From Aliiruegeria lutimaris (lineage in GTDB: Bacteria > Pseudomonadota > Alphaproteobacteria > Rhodobacterales > Rhodobacteraceae), in the NCBI RefSeq assembly GCF_900099935.1, contig NZ_FNEK01000012.1, positions 34,065 through 98,064 on the forward strand: DNA of 64,000 nucleotides, in the 5' to 3' direction. Below the pieces are notes generated by a model, which was not told the DNA's origin, ran no database searches, and saw only the letters and a list, made by a program, of their open reading frames with translations. How positions within the stretch are numbered: the first letter of the stretch is position 1; each line of letters begins with the position of its first letter. The position numbers and the translations under genes are program-made. Positions 18,543 through 28,157 of the stretch are shown one piece after another.

Positions 18543-19010
18543 TCACTCGGCCAGACCGTCAAGCCCCTTCTCCTCGATCCAGGCAGCCGCCAGGTCGGCG
18601 ATCTTGGCGTTGTTCCTGTCCAAGAAGATGAAGTGGGTGTTCCCGGCGATCCCCTCTTCAGGCAGGTGAACGAGCGTCGTGTCACCGCCATGTTGGTTGA
18701 TCGCATCGACCTAAAGCCGCGTCATGGCCAGACGGGTGCGCCAGTTGTCCAGGCCAAAATCCTCGGTCGGCTCTTCGGGGATGTTGTCGCCGTAATAGAC
18801 GATGATCGGGATCCGCGTCAGCTTGTCGAAATCCTCGGCCGACATGGCCACGGGTTCCAGCGTGCCGGCGGCGCCGGTCATTGGCCCGGGCATTTCGTCC
18901 TCGGGGAAGACGTAGCCGCTGCCGGGTTCATAGGAGATCACCGCGCGTACGTCCGGGATCTTGATCGCCGTGAAAGGTCTGGTCTGCGAACGAACTCGGA
19001 TTAATGCGCT
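18543..19010 (-). pseudogene. Alpha/beta-hydrolase remnant: N-terminus lost and an in-frame stop
   Basis: The minus strand reads AIKIPDVRAVISYEPGSGYV, then FPEDEMPGPM and IPIIVYYGDNIPEEP, continues to MTRL, meets a TAG at 18713-18711, and resumes in the same frame with VDAINQHGGDTTLVHLPEEG, then GNTHFIFLDRNNAKIADL, ending at 18543. This matches the C-terminal part of alpha/beta hydrolases, including the acid-turn region and the active-site His (GNTHF). The upstream half with the nucleophile elbow is absent: sequence resemblance stops near 19010. Both defects argue for a pseudogene. Confidence 0.75.
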
Positions 19011-19043
19011 CAGCTTATCCCGGTTAGAGGGGAAAGGCGGCTA

Positions 19044-19977
<934 letters not shown>

Positions 19978-20038
19978 CGCTTCAGCCCTCCCGGGACCGC
20001 CTACGAATTTGAAACAGTACCCAACAAAGAGCTATGAA

Positions 20039-20782
20039 ATGACCGAAAACATCAAGGACAAGGTTGTCGTCATCACCGGAGCGAGCTCGGGTCTTGGCGA
20101 AGAAACGGCGCGTCACCTGGTTGCGTCCGGCGCCAAGGTCGCGCTCGGCGCGCGACGGTTGGACAAGCTAAATGCACTGGTGGCGGAACTAGGCGTCGAA
20201 AACGCGTCGGCTTTCGAGGGCGATGTGACCAACCGCGAGGCGGTCGAAGCCTTCGTCACCGACGCCAGGGCGAAATGGGGCAAGATCGACGCCATGCTGC
20301 ACAATGCCGGCGTCATGCCTCTCGCCCCACTGGCAATGAAGCGCACCGACGAATGGGACCGGTGCATCGACGTGAACCTCAAGGGCGTGCTCTACGGTAT
20401 CGGTGCCGTGCTGCCGATCATGCAAGAACAGGGCTATGGTCAGAACCTCTTCGTCTCGTCTGTCGCAGGCCACGTGGTCAACCCCGTGGGCGCGGTCTAT
20501 TGCGCGACCAAGTTTGGCGTGCGCGCCATCGCCGAGTCGCTGCGTCAAGAGGTCAAGGGGCATGGACCGCTGCGCACGACCATTCTCTCTCCGGGCGCGG
20601 TCGATACCGAGCTTCCAGGTTCGGTGAAGGCAGAGGGCGTGCATGAGGCGGTCGTCGGACTCTATGATCAGTATGCAATTCCGGCATCGAGCTTTGCCCG
20701 CTCGGTGATCTTCGCCCTCAGTCAGCCGGCGGAGGTGGATATCAACGAGATCCTGTTTCGCCCGACGAGTCAGGAGCGTTGA
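20039..20782 (+). CDS. Short-chain dehydrogenase/reductase
   Basis: 247 residues, a classical SDR. It has the cofactor motif TGASSGLGEETARHL at residues 14-28, NAGV-type motif (LHNAGVMP), catalytic Ser in FVSSVAGHVV, Tyr-x-x-x-Lys in VYCATKFG, and a PGAVDTELPGS loop. An Arg at the end of the second strand (LGARRLDKL) favours NADP(H). The ATG at 20039 (MTENIKDK) is taken rather than an upstream in-frame Met without better spacing. It is one of few intact genes in the decaying oxidoreductase stretch. The substrate is unknown. Confidence 0.88.
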   Translation: MTENIKDKVVVITGASSGLGEETARHLVASGAKVALGARRLDKLNALVAELGVENASAFEGDVTNREAVEAFVTDARAKWGKIDAMLHNAGVMPLAPLAMKRTDEWDRCIDVNLKGVLYGIGAVLPIMQEQGYGQNLFVSSVAGHVVNPVGAVYCATKFGVRAIAESLRQEVKGHGPLRTTILSPGAVDTELPGSVKAEGVHEAVVGLYDQYAIPASSFARSVIFALSQPAEVDINEILFRPTSQER

Positions 20783-20829
20783 GCACAACAGACCACCATG
20801 CGCACGCATCTGAAAAAGGAGAGAGCATC

Positions 20830-20925
20830 ATGACAACCTGACTTGTCACTGGTGGCTCGATCAGATTGGCGCGCGATCTGGCGCACCGTTCTCGCGGTCG
20901 GACTCAATGCCGTGGCCAATGCTAG
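20830..20925 (+). pseudogene. Remnant of an NmrA-like NAD(P)-binding protein start
   Basis: A good ribosome-binding site (AAGGAGAGAG) precedes ATG ACA ACC TGA, a stop at codon 4. The same frame continues LVTGGSIRLARDLAHRSRGR, which resembles the first Rossmann turn of NmrA/atypical-SDR proteins (LVTGGxGxxxRxLA). A second stop follows about 28 codons later and nothing further is recognisable. The remaining sequence to 21085 holds no gene I can support. Confidence 0.5.
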
Positions 20926-21085
20926 CAGTCCGTCGACGGGGCGTTGTCACGGCAACTCGCCGCAAGCAGCGGTAGCGCGAAAAGCCGGCATCGGGCAGCC
21001 ACGAATTCACGCCGGTCAAACGTGGCGGCAGCGCGGAATCACCAGTTACCGAGCCTGACCACGTCGGACGCCGACGTCATATGCG

Positions 21086-22524
21086 TCAGATGCCAATTGC
21101 CTTATAGGCTTCCGCAATCCTGCCAATTGCGACGGCGTAGCCTGCTGAACGCAGGTCTTCCGCAGCATCATCGGGGTCGTTCCAGCGGCGCGGCAATTCG
21201 GCGTAGGTTGAACGCATCATGTCGTCGAGTCCGGATCGCACCAGGTCGATTTCGCGTCTGCCATGCAGGAACTCGGCTTCGGTCTCCTTGGGAAAACTCT
21301 TGCCAGTCATCAACTCGAGCGACCGGGCAAGCGTCTGGTGGCCCTTCTCGTCATAACGCCGTTCCATCAACCCGAAGGGGATATGGGTCAGGTTCTTGAC
21401 CCATTCGAAATAGCTGACGACCACGCCACCGGCATTGGCGAAGAGATCCGGGATGATGACCTTGCCCCTCTCGCGCAGCCGCCGGTCCGCCTGATAGGTT
21501 GTCGGTCCGTTGGCGGCCTCGACGATGAGCGGCGCGCGAATGCTATTCGCGTTTTCCGAGTTCAAGACGCTTTCGACCGCGGCGGGAATGAGGATGTCGC
21601 AATCGTCCGCCAGCGCAGCGGCACCGTCGGGATCATGGCGGCCGCCGGCGTACCCGGCCACGCCACCGGTTCCGGCGATATGGGCCCGGAGCGCGTCAAT
21701 ATCGAGACCGTCGGGATTGCGGATCACGCCGTCGCGCTCGATCACGGCCGTCACCAGGCATCCATCCTCGCCGGAGAGGAACTTTGCCGCGTGGTAGCCA
21801 ACATTTCCGAGCCCTTGCACAACCACGCGCCGCCCGCGAAGCCGGCCTTCCTCGCATCGCAACGCGTCTCGAAAAAGGCCTGCACGGCATATTGGACACC
21901 GCGGCCCGTCGCCTCTGTGCGCCCCTCGATCCCGTTTCCGCCCAGCGGTTTCCCGGTGACGCAGGCCATGCCGTTGATGTCGTCGGGCTTCAGCCGGCGG
22001 TATTCGTCGGCGATCCACATCATCGTCTGCTCGTTGGTTCCCATGTCGGGCGCCGGAACATTCATGCCGGAACTCAGGAAGCCGTGCCGGATCAGTTCCT
22101 GTGCGAAACGGCGGGTGATCTTTTCCAGCTCATGCTCCTCCCAGTCGCGCGGATCGATCACGAGCGCACCCTTGGAACCACCGAAGGGCAGACCCAGAAG
22201 AGCGCATTTGTAAGTCATCAGCGCCGCCAGCGCCTCAACCTCCTGCTGATTGGAATCGGCGGAGTAGCGGATGCCGCCCTTAGCAGGGTTGTGCTGGGTG
22301 GAATGCACCGCGCGCCAGCCCTCGAAGGTGTACATTCGACCTCTCAGGCGAACACCGAAGCGCGTTGCATAGGTCGCGTTACAGACGCGGATCTTTTCCG
22401 CCAGCCCCTCGGGAAGGCCGAGAGGACCGGCGACAGCCTCGAACATGGCATCGACATCCGACAGGAAGTTACCCACTTTTTTCTCCGTTTCCTTCGCGCC
22501 GGCGAAAAAATCTGCGCGGCGCAT
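21086..22524 (-). pseudogene. NAD-type glutamate dehydrogenase broken by a frameshift
   Basis: Two frames make one complete Glu/Leu/Phe/Val dehydrogenase. From 22524 the first frame gives IRVCNATYATRFGVRLRGRM, NPAKGGIRYSAD, GLPFGGSKGALVIDP with the catalytic Lys, PAPDMGTNEQTMMW and CVTGKPLGGNGIEGRTEATG. The second frame continues RRVVVQGLGNVGYHAAKFL (NAD Rossmann), LIVEAANGPTT and NAGGVVVSYFEWVKN to the stop at 21086. The switch lies at about 21825-21855 in a GC-rich GGCCGGCTTCGCGGGCGGCG stretch. Restoring one base would give about 479 residues, the family length. It is either a true recent inactivation or a sequencing error. Confidence 0.85.
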
Positions 22525-22552
22525 TGTGCAGAATGGAGGGCGCTACCCTCCG

Positions 22553-22594
22553 AAAAAGGGCGGGCGGAGCCGGGGAGAACAGTCGGCTCCGCCC
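22553..22594 (-). terminator. Intrinsic terminator after the 2-hydroxyacid dehydrogenase gene
   Basis: On the minus strand GGGCGGAGCC and GGCTCCGCCC form a 10-bp stem with a 13-base loop, followed by GCCC and TTTTT. It lies 50 bp past the 2-hydroxyacid dehydrogenase stop and just ahead of the glutamate dehydrogenase start, separating the two transcripts. Confidence 0.8.
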
Positions 22595-22643
22595 TTGCAC
22601 CTGCGACCCAAGCGGAGGCCGGGCAGGTGAAATCGGACCGACC

Positions 22644-23588
22644 TCAGAGAACCGGTGTCGGAAGTTCCAGGCCCGCGAAATGCGCGGCGAGGTTGGAACG
22701 GACGAGTTCGCCCATCGCCTTGCGGGTTTCCAACGTTCCGGAGGCGTGATGCGGCTGGAGCAAGACGTTGTCCAAAGCCAGGAAGCGCGGATCCAGCGCG
22801 GGTGAATTCTCGAAGACATCGAGCGCGGCGGCGCCCAGGCGGCCCGCTTCGAGAGCGTCGAGAAGAGCCTTTTCGTCGATATTGGATGCCCGCGAGACAT
22901 TGATGATCATCCCGTCCGATCCGAGTGCCTCTATCACTTCGGCATTCACGATGTGACGGGTCGCAGCCGAGGCGGCGAGTGTCACGAACAGGAAGTCGGA
23001 CCGCGTCGCCAGTGCGACCGGGTCCGGCTCGAAGGCCCAGCCCCCTGCCTCGGGTTTTTCGGCAATATCGGAATAGGCGATCTCCATGCCGAAGCCCTGA
23101 AGGCGCCGGGCAACCTCGAAACCGATCCGGCCAAGGCCCAGCACGCCCGCGTGGCAGCCCCAGACCCGGCGTTTCAGCGGGTAGTTTCCCTGTTTTGCCC
23201 AGTTTCCGCCACGCACCCACTCTTCGGCGCCGATCATACCGCGCGACAGGCAAAGCATCATGGCGACGCCAAGATCGGCCACGTCTCCGGTCAGAACGTC
23301 CGGAGTATTGGTGACCCGGATGCCGCGTTCCCGGCAGGCGTCGAGATCTACGGCATCGAAACCGACCCCGTAGATGGAGATGATCTCGAGATTCGGGCAG
23401 GCCTCGATGATGTTCCGGCTCGCCCCAAGCTCGCCCCGCGTCGCGATTGCGCGGATATTCCCGCCACATTTGGCGAGGAAGTCGTCCTTGTATTTCGCTT
23501 CGAAATACCGCCGGACATCGTAGGTCTCTTGCAGCGGGACCTCGTCCCATTCGGGATAGGCGCCCATCTGGAGAATGGTCGGTTTCAT
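22644..23588 (-). CDS. D-isomer-specific 2-hydroxyacid dehydrogenase (hydroxypyruvate/glyoxylate reductase-like)
   Basis: 314 residues. The substrate domain has ISIYGVGFDAVD. The Rossmann motif is VLGLGRIGFEVARRL. Catalytic Arg lies in INVSRASNIDEKAL, Glu in DVFENSPALDP, and His in LLQPHHASGT, the PHxAS signature with an extra His. The cofactor loop after the second strand (YSDIAEKPE) lacks the usual basic RxxK, so the NAD/NADP preference is unclear. It is monocistronic, with its own terminator. Reduction of hydroxypyruvate, glyoxylate or another 2-keto acid is the family activity; the specific substrate is unknown. Confidence 0.88.
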   Translation of the reverse strand: MKPTILQMGAYPEWDEVPLQETYDVRRYFEAKYKDDFLAKCGGNIRAIATRGELGASRNIIEACPNLEIISIYGVGFDAVDLDACRERGIRVTNTPDVLTGDVADLGVAMMLCLSRGMIGAEEWVRGGNWAKQGNYPLKRRVWGCHAGVLGLGRIGFEVARRLQGFGMEIAYSDIAEKPEAGGWAFEPDPVALATRSDFLFVTLAASAATRHIVNAEVIEALGSDGMIINVSRASNIDEKALLDALEAGRLGAAALDVFENSPALDPRFLALDNVLLQPHHASGTLETRKAMGELVRSNLAAHFAGLELPTPVL

Positions 23589-23933
23589 CTTTCGGTAACT
23601 CCTGGGGTCACGACGTAGTCAGTTCGCACCTGGGCGCCCCCTTGTGTCGGCTACGGAGGCGTTGGCGGTTAGCTGAGGTCGCGTGGAGAAGCTTCACCCA
23701 AGTTCAAGTCATGGTGGTGAGTGGACACGAGGACAGACGAGCAGGTAGAGTGCGACGAGACCACTCGTATCGTTGGGGAGGCCTGGACCCAACTGAGGAA
23801 CTCAGGAACTTGTCACAGACGTTTTTTCAGAGCGTTCACACTTTCAACTGTGAACGTTTTGGATGTTCTGGGTATGGGCTACATTTCCGGAACAAACTGA
23901 AACCAGATAAGTAGTTCAATTTGTTTGAAAAGG
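23589..23933. other. Gene-free spacer with one hairpin
   Basis: No gene is supported in these 345 bases between the dehydrogenase start and the 3' end of tRNA-Thr. A stem CGTTCACA-(8)-TGTGAACG followed by TTTT on the plus strand lies at 23833-23859. It may be a terminator for plus-strand transcripts or debris of an element inserted next to the tRNA. Base use is less GC-biased than in flanking genes. Confidence 0.4.
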
Positions 23934-24009
23934 TGGTGCCGCTGAAGGGACTCGAACCCCCGACCCCATCATTACGAATGACGTGCTCTACCAGCTGAGC
24001 TACAGCGGC
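23934..24009 (-). tRNA. tRNA-Thr (anticodon CGU)
   Basis: 76 nt on the minus strand with CCA encoded. The acceptor stem GCCGCTG/CAGCGGC is perfect. The D-arm is GCTC-AGCTGGTA-GAGC. The anticodon stem CGTCA/TGATG encloses the loop TTCGTAA, giving anticodon CGT, which reads ACG. The T-arm has GGGGG-TTCGAGT-CCCTT with two G-U pairs. All canonical positions are present. Confidence 0.96.
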
Positions 24010-24221
24010 GACCTTTTCGGCGGCAGAACCGTATCGGATCCACCATCCAGCGCGTCGTGTCGAGATGAAGCCCGTCACATTGGCGCTTCAAAGCTGCTTC
24101 CAGCTTCGATCTCAGGCCCAATAATCCCTCGAACCGGCAAGGTCAATCTCGGAATTGACAGCGTTCCGAAGGAAATTCCGAAGATTTCGGATAGAGCGGG
24201 AAACGGCGTCGGCGAAACTGT

Positions 24222-24245
24222 TCGGGAAGCCCGCAAGCTTCCCGA
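24222..24245 (-). terminator. Hairpin downstream of hemY
   Basis: TCGGGAAGC and GCTTCCCGA form a perfect 9-bp stem with a 6-base loop, 16 bp beyond the hemY stop. There is no T-run on the minus strand, so it is a probable 3'-end stabiliser or weak terminator. Confidence 0.5.
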
Positions 24246-24260
24246 TAGAGTTGATGAACC

Positions 24261-25781
24261 CTATTTTTTCTCAACTTCCGAGGCTTCGAGCGTGACGGTG
24301 TCGCCTGTTTCCTCCGTTGCGATCTCGGCCTCGGGCGCAGTGCTTTCTTCGGCCTCCACCACGTCTTCGACCGCCGGTTCGATCGGTGCTTCAGGCCCGG
24401 GCGTTTTCCCGACGACGAGCGGAAGCATTTCGCTGCCTGTGGGCATCGCCAGTTCCGTTTTTGCCAGCTCGCGCCAGCTCAGCGTGTCGAAGCCGCCGCA
24501 ATTGGAGCAGACCGGTGTCCATGTCGGCTCGGTATTCTGGCAGCTCTCGCAAACCCATTGCGGCCCGCGTGGCGCGATCACGGCCTTGGCCAGCCAACCG
24601 CGCACAACCGCATCGTCCCCGCCCTCGCCGCGTTCGATTGCGGCCATGATCGAGAGAGACCGTGCTGTGGGATCGCTTGTCGGAAGATCGCCGAGGGCAC
24701 GACGCGCGGAGGGGAAATCCTCGGCGGCGATGTTGAGTTCGGCCAGAAGCATCTTGGTTTCCGGATGATCCGGCTTGATCTTGGTCAGCTCGCCGAACCG
24801 CTTCAGACGCGCCTTCGGGTCCTCGTCGGGCGCGATCTCGGCAAAGGCAACGGCCAGCTCCGGATGCGGTTGCGATTCCCAGGTCTTCTTGAGCACGCGG
24901 GTTGCCAGGCGCGGCTTGCCCTTCTCGATATAGCTGCGTGCGGCCATGATCGAGGCAGGCACCAGGTCGGGCGAGAGCTTGTTGGCCTCGATGGCCGCCT
25001 CGCGGGACTCGATGGACTTGCCGGCATCAAGCACGTCCTTGGCTTCCGACAGCGCCAGCACGGCGTCGCGGCGACGGTGGACATCGCGGGGCAGGGTGCC
25101 GGTGCGCAGCTTGGTGCCAAGCGTCTTGCGGGCACCACGCCAGTCGTGGTGCTCGGCCTGGAGCTTCAGCAGCGTATCCTGCACTTCCTCATGCTTGGGC
25201 TTGAGCGCATAAGCCTTCTCGGCCAGCTTGAGCGCCGTGTCGGTGTCGCCCTCGGCCAGCTTCTGCTTCATGATGCCCCGGATACCGACAAAGCGCGTTT
25301 TGTCGTCCTTCAGCAGCTTCTTGTAGGCATCCTCGGCCAGCTTCTGGTCACCGATCATCTCGGCCGCCTGGGCGGTGATCACACAGGTCACTTCCGGCGA
25401 TTCCAGCAGTTTTTCGGCCTTGGAGACCTTGGTCAGCGCCTGCCGGCCTTCGCCGCTTGCCAGCGCCATCAGGGCCTCGTTCATGGCCCGGTAACCACGA
25501 CGTTCCCGGTTCCGGTCGAAATAGCGCGACAACGCGGTTTCGTCGCCGAGCAGGAACTTCAGGAACGCGTAGAGCAGGCTGAGCAGCTTGAAGGCGACAT
25601 AGAGAATGCCGACAACCGCAAGGGCGACCAGCACCGCCGGAAGTGGTTCAAGCTCGACCTCCTTGTACCCGCTGATCGCGATCACCACGGACGGGCCATT
25701 TTCCATCACGTAGCCGGCGCCCACGGTCAGGGCCGCGACCACCGCGACAAACAACAGAATCTTTATCAGAGACCAAAGCAT
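24261..25781 (-). CDS. hemY: HemY-type membrane TPR protein with C-terminal zinc-ribbon
   Basis: 506 residues. Two membrane spans at the N-terminus (about 3-27 and 45-72, with LPAVLVALAVVGILYVAF) belong to the HemY_N family, followed by TPR-like helical repeats to about residue 390. A four-cysteine module follows near residues 411-428: CESC, ten residues, then CSNC. It resembles the rubredoxin-like metal site at the C-terminus of LapB/YciM. An acidic tail ends the protein. Despite the name, this is not protoporphyrinogen oxidase; HemY of proteobacteria lies in haem operons with unknown role. ATG 25781 directly follows a possible GTG at 25784. It is 11 bp downstream of mic60. Confidence 0.85.
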   Translation of the reverse strand: MLWSLIKILLFVAVVAALTVGAGYVMENGPSVVIAISGYKEVELEPLPAVLVALAVVGILYVAFKLLSLLYAFLKFLLGDETALSRYFDRNRERRGYRAMNEALMALASGEGRQALTKVSKAEKLLESPEVTCVITAQAAEMIGDQKLAEDAYKKLLKDDKTRFVGIRGIMKQKLAEGDTDTALKLAEKAYALKPKHEEVQDTLLKLQAEHHDWRGARKTLGTKLRTGTLPRDVHRRRDAVLALSEAKDVLDAGKSIESREAAIEANKLSPDLVPASIMAARSYIEKGKPRLATRVLKKTWESQPHPELAVAFAEIAPDEDPKARLKRFGELTKIKPDHPETKMLLAELNIAAEDFPSARRALGDLPTSDPTARSLSIMAAIERGEGGDDAVVRGWLAKAVIAPRGPQWVCESCQNTEPTWTPVCSNCGGFDTLSWRELAKTELAMPTGSEMLPLVVGKTPGPEAPIEPAVEDVVEAEESTAPEAEIATEETGDTVTLEASEVEKK

Positions 25782-25792
25782 CACGGGTGTCC

Positions 25793-27301
25793 TCAGTTGG
25801 TGGCCAGGCTGGCGGCGAGTTCATTTGCGGCGGCAAGCGCCTCGGCCCGGGCAGCGGCGAGCGCTATCCAGTCGGCCATTATCTGTTGGCCGCCTTCGGG
25901 CAGCGCTGACAATTCGGCAATGGCATCCGCAAGGCGCGCTTCGGAGAGCGCGGCCTCGGCCCGGCTCAGCACAGCGTCCGGATCATCGCCATCCGACGGA
26001 GCAAGAGAGCGAACGCCGAGCTGGTTCTGAAGCCAGGTCGATGCGCGCGCAGCGGGCGTTTCCGGAGTTGTTTCGCTCCGGGAAACCGAGAGTGCCTGAC
26101 GCGCGGCAGCGGTATAGGCCTTCTGCAATTCCGGCAGCGTTGAGACGCCATCGGCAGCCGCGGCTTCCAGCGCTGCGGGAATATCGATCCCGTCCAGCAT
26201 CGGCAGAGCGCCTGCGAATGGGTTCCCGCTTTCCAGCGCGGCCTGGATATCGACCAATGCCTGCGCTTGGGCGGCGCGAAGGGCCTTTTCCCGGGCGGCT
26301 TCTTCGACGGATTCCGCGTCGGCCATGGCTTCGCTGGAAGCATCGAGCGCTTCTCGCACGGCCTTTTCGGCCGCGGCTGCGGCGGATTTCACCAACTCGT
26401 CCGCGGCGGCCATCTGGGCTGTGACGGTCTCGCGCAGTTGGGCGAGTTCCCGCCCATAGGCTTCGACGGCGGCGATCGAGGCCGGATCGGGTGAGTCGTC
26501 GAGCGGACGCTTCTCGAGGATCCCCATCCGGTCCGCCAATGCGGTGATCTGCGATGTCACGTTGCTCAAGGCGTCTCCGCTGGCGATCCCGGCCGCCAAC
26601 TTGTCGAGCGCGGCGAGAATCTCCTGCGATTCGCCCTTCAGGGTATCGAGCGCGCTGGAAGACGCGGTCTCTGCGAGCTTGCCTTCAAGCATGCCGATTT
26701 CCGCCTGCAGCGCGGCGATGGTTTCGCCCTGGCTCTGCAATGTCGCCTGCACTTCGGGATTGGCCGGCATGAATTTCGCGGGCACGACGTAGGGCGCGGC
26801 AAAGAGAAGGCCCGCCGCCGCGAGAGCCCCGCCGAGGAAGCCGGGTACAATGGCGCCTCTGCGCTCCACGACCACGGTTTCTTTCTCGATGGTGCGCGGC
26901 GCCTCTGTTACCGGCGGTTCCGGTTCGGTCGTGCCTTCAGGGGCCTCTTCGGCGTCAGCAGGCGTTTCCGCATAGTCGACACCGTCCATGGTTTCGAGGT
27001 CGGCGACATCCTGCGGATCCTCTGGTTCCGCCAGCTCTTCGGATTCCATCCCTTCGTTATCAGGATTGTCCTGCGCCTCGGCTTCTTCGGTCGGCTCAGG
27101 CTCGAATTCGGAAGCCTCTTCGACAGCACCCTCGACGATCTCCGCGTCTTCGACCGCGCCGGGTTCCTCTATCGTCGTTTCATCGGAAACAACGTTTTCT
27201 GAATCCAGCGCCTCGTCGGTGGTTTGCGCTTCTTCTAAGATGTTTTCGTCGGGCCGTTCCGTTTCCTCGGACGCCGCATCGGACTTTTTCGTATCAACCA
27301 C
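25793..27301 (-). CDS. mic60: Bacterial mitofilin/Mic60 homologue
   Basis: 502 residues. A highly acidic, low-complexity N-terminal region of about 140 residues is followed by one membrane span (about 150-172, VPGFLGGALAAAGLLFAAP), then a long coiled-coil region rich in Ala/Glu (LQSQGETIAALQAEIGMLEG) and a C-terminal mitofilin-like helical domain. This is the COG4223 architecture of alphaproteobacterial Mic60, which shapes cytoplasmic-membrane invaginations, with most of the protein in the periplasm. The start is GTG at 27301 with a G-rich Shine-Dalgarno. Its place between hemD and hemY is the conserved alphaproteobacterial context. Confidence 0.88.
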   Translation of the reverse strand: MVDTKKSDAASEETERPDENILEEAQTTDEALDSENVVSDETTIEEPGAVEDAEIVEGAVEEASEFEPEPTEEAEAQDNPDNEGMESEELAEPEDPQDVADLETMDGVDYAETPADAEEAPEGTTEPEPPVTEAPRTIEKETVVVERRGAIVPGFLGGALAAAGLLFAAPYVVPAKFMPANPEVQATLQSQGETIAALQAEIGMLEGKLAETASSSALDTLKGESQEILAALDKLAAGIASGDALSNVTSQITALADRMGILEKRPLDDSPDPASIAAVEAYGRELAQLRETVTAQMAAADELVKSAAAAAEKAVREALDASSEAMADAESVEEAAREKALRAAQAQALVDIQAALESGNPFAGALPMLDGIDIPAALEAAAADGVSTLPELQKAYTAAARQALSVSRSETTPETPAARASTWLQNQLGVRSLAPSDGDDPDAVLSRAEAALSEARLADAIAELSALPEGGQQIMADWIALAAARAEALAAANELAASLATN

Positions 27302-27377
27302 TGAAAATTACCCCCCGAATCTCGGCAATGTGCCTGACGGTTATCCGGCATGAACTTAGCTTGGCGCGACCCCTGCC

Positions 27378-28112
27378 TCAAGCGGAGGGGTATGCGTCAA
27401 ACAGACTGCCCATCGCGGACAGGATGCCCGCGGCATCCGGCGAGGGCGCGATCAGAACATTTTCGCCCGGCCGCGATGACCATGCCATGGCCGTGGCGTC
27501 GCTGATAGCTACAAGGTGGATACGCGCTTTCCGGTGCTCCACAGCCCCCGCAAGCAAATCGGCGGAGCGCGGCGAAAAGACCGGTGCGACGATATCCGTT
27601 TGTTTTTTCAATATGTTGTGGATTTCTGATCGCAGTGGCAGTGCTCGCTGATCGTAGACGATCAGCGTTCGCGCCTCCCGACCGGCCTCGCGCAACGTCT
27701 CGGCGAGGTCTCCGCGCCTGTGCTGCCCGGTGACGTGGACGATCGCGGTGACCGAGGGATCTTCGATCAGAGCCTCGGTCAGGGATTTCACCGTCGGTTT
27801 CGTGGTTCTGACGGAATAACCTTCTGCTTGTGCCCTTTCGGCCGTTCTGGCGCCAACGCACCAGGCCGCCCGGCCTCCCGCTTCCTGATGCAGCGACAAG
27901 GCGCGAACGCCATTTTCCGACGTAAAGGCGATTTCCTCGTTCAACCCGGGCGGAGACACGATTTCCAGGGGAACAATTTCGAAAAGTGGTGCAATCAGGG
28001 TCTTCGCGAAGATCCCGATTACCTCTTCGACCTGACGGGAAAAGCGCCGGGAGGCCGGTTCCGGCCGCGTCAACAGGAGGGTCGTGTCGCGAAGGTTCAC
28101 TTTACCGGCCAT
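27378..28112 (-). CDS. hemD: Uroporphyrinogen-III synthase
   Basis: 244 residues of the divergent HEM4 fold: two alternating alpha/beta domains with [13 protein letters not shown] at the N-terminus, [12 protein letters not shown] (the conserved FTSxNGV segment), [16 protein letters not shown] and a C-terminal [10 protein letters not shown]. It closes hydroxymethylbilane to uroporphyrinogen III in haem, sirohaem and cobalamin synthesis. It heads the hemD-mic60-hemY operon on the minus strand, with about 45 bp to the divergent tsaD start. Sequence conservation in this family is low, so the call also leans on context. Confidence 0.88.
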   Translation of the reverse strand: MAGKVNLRDTTLLLTRPEPASRRFSRQVEEVIGIFAKTLIAPLFEIVPLEIVSPPGLNEEIAFTSENGVRALSLHQEAGGRAAWCVGARTAERAQAEGYSVRTTKPTVKSLTEALIEDPSVTAIVHVTGQHRRGDLAETLREAGREARTLIVYDQRALPLRSEIHNILKKQTDIVAPVFSPRSADLLAGAVEHRKARIHLVAISDATAMAWSSRPGENVLIAPSPDAAGILSAMGSLFDAYPSA

Positions 28113-28157
28113 TCCAACTATCTGGGCAGGACATTCCTAACCGTCGGATCGTATCTC

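Noticed and set aside
27720..28157. N-terminal extension of TsaD by about 146 residues
   Set aside because: The extension lies wholly antisense to hemD and has no family resemblance; TsaD homology begins at LGIESSCDD.
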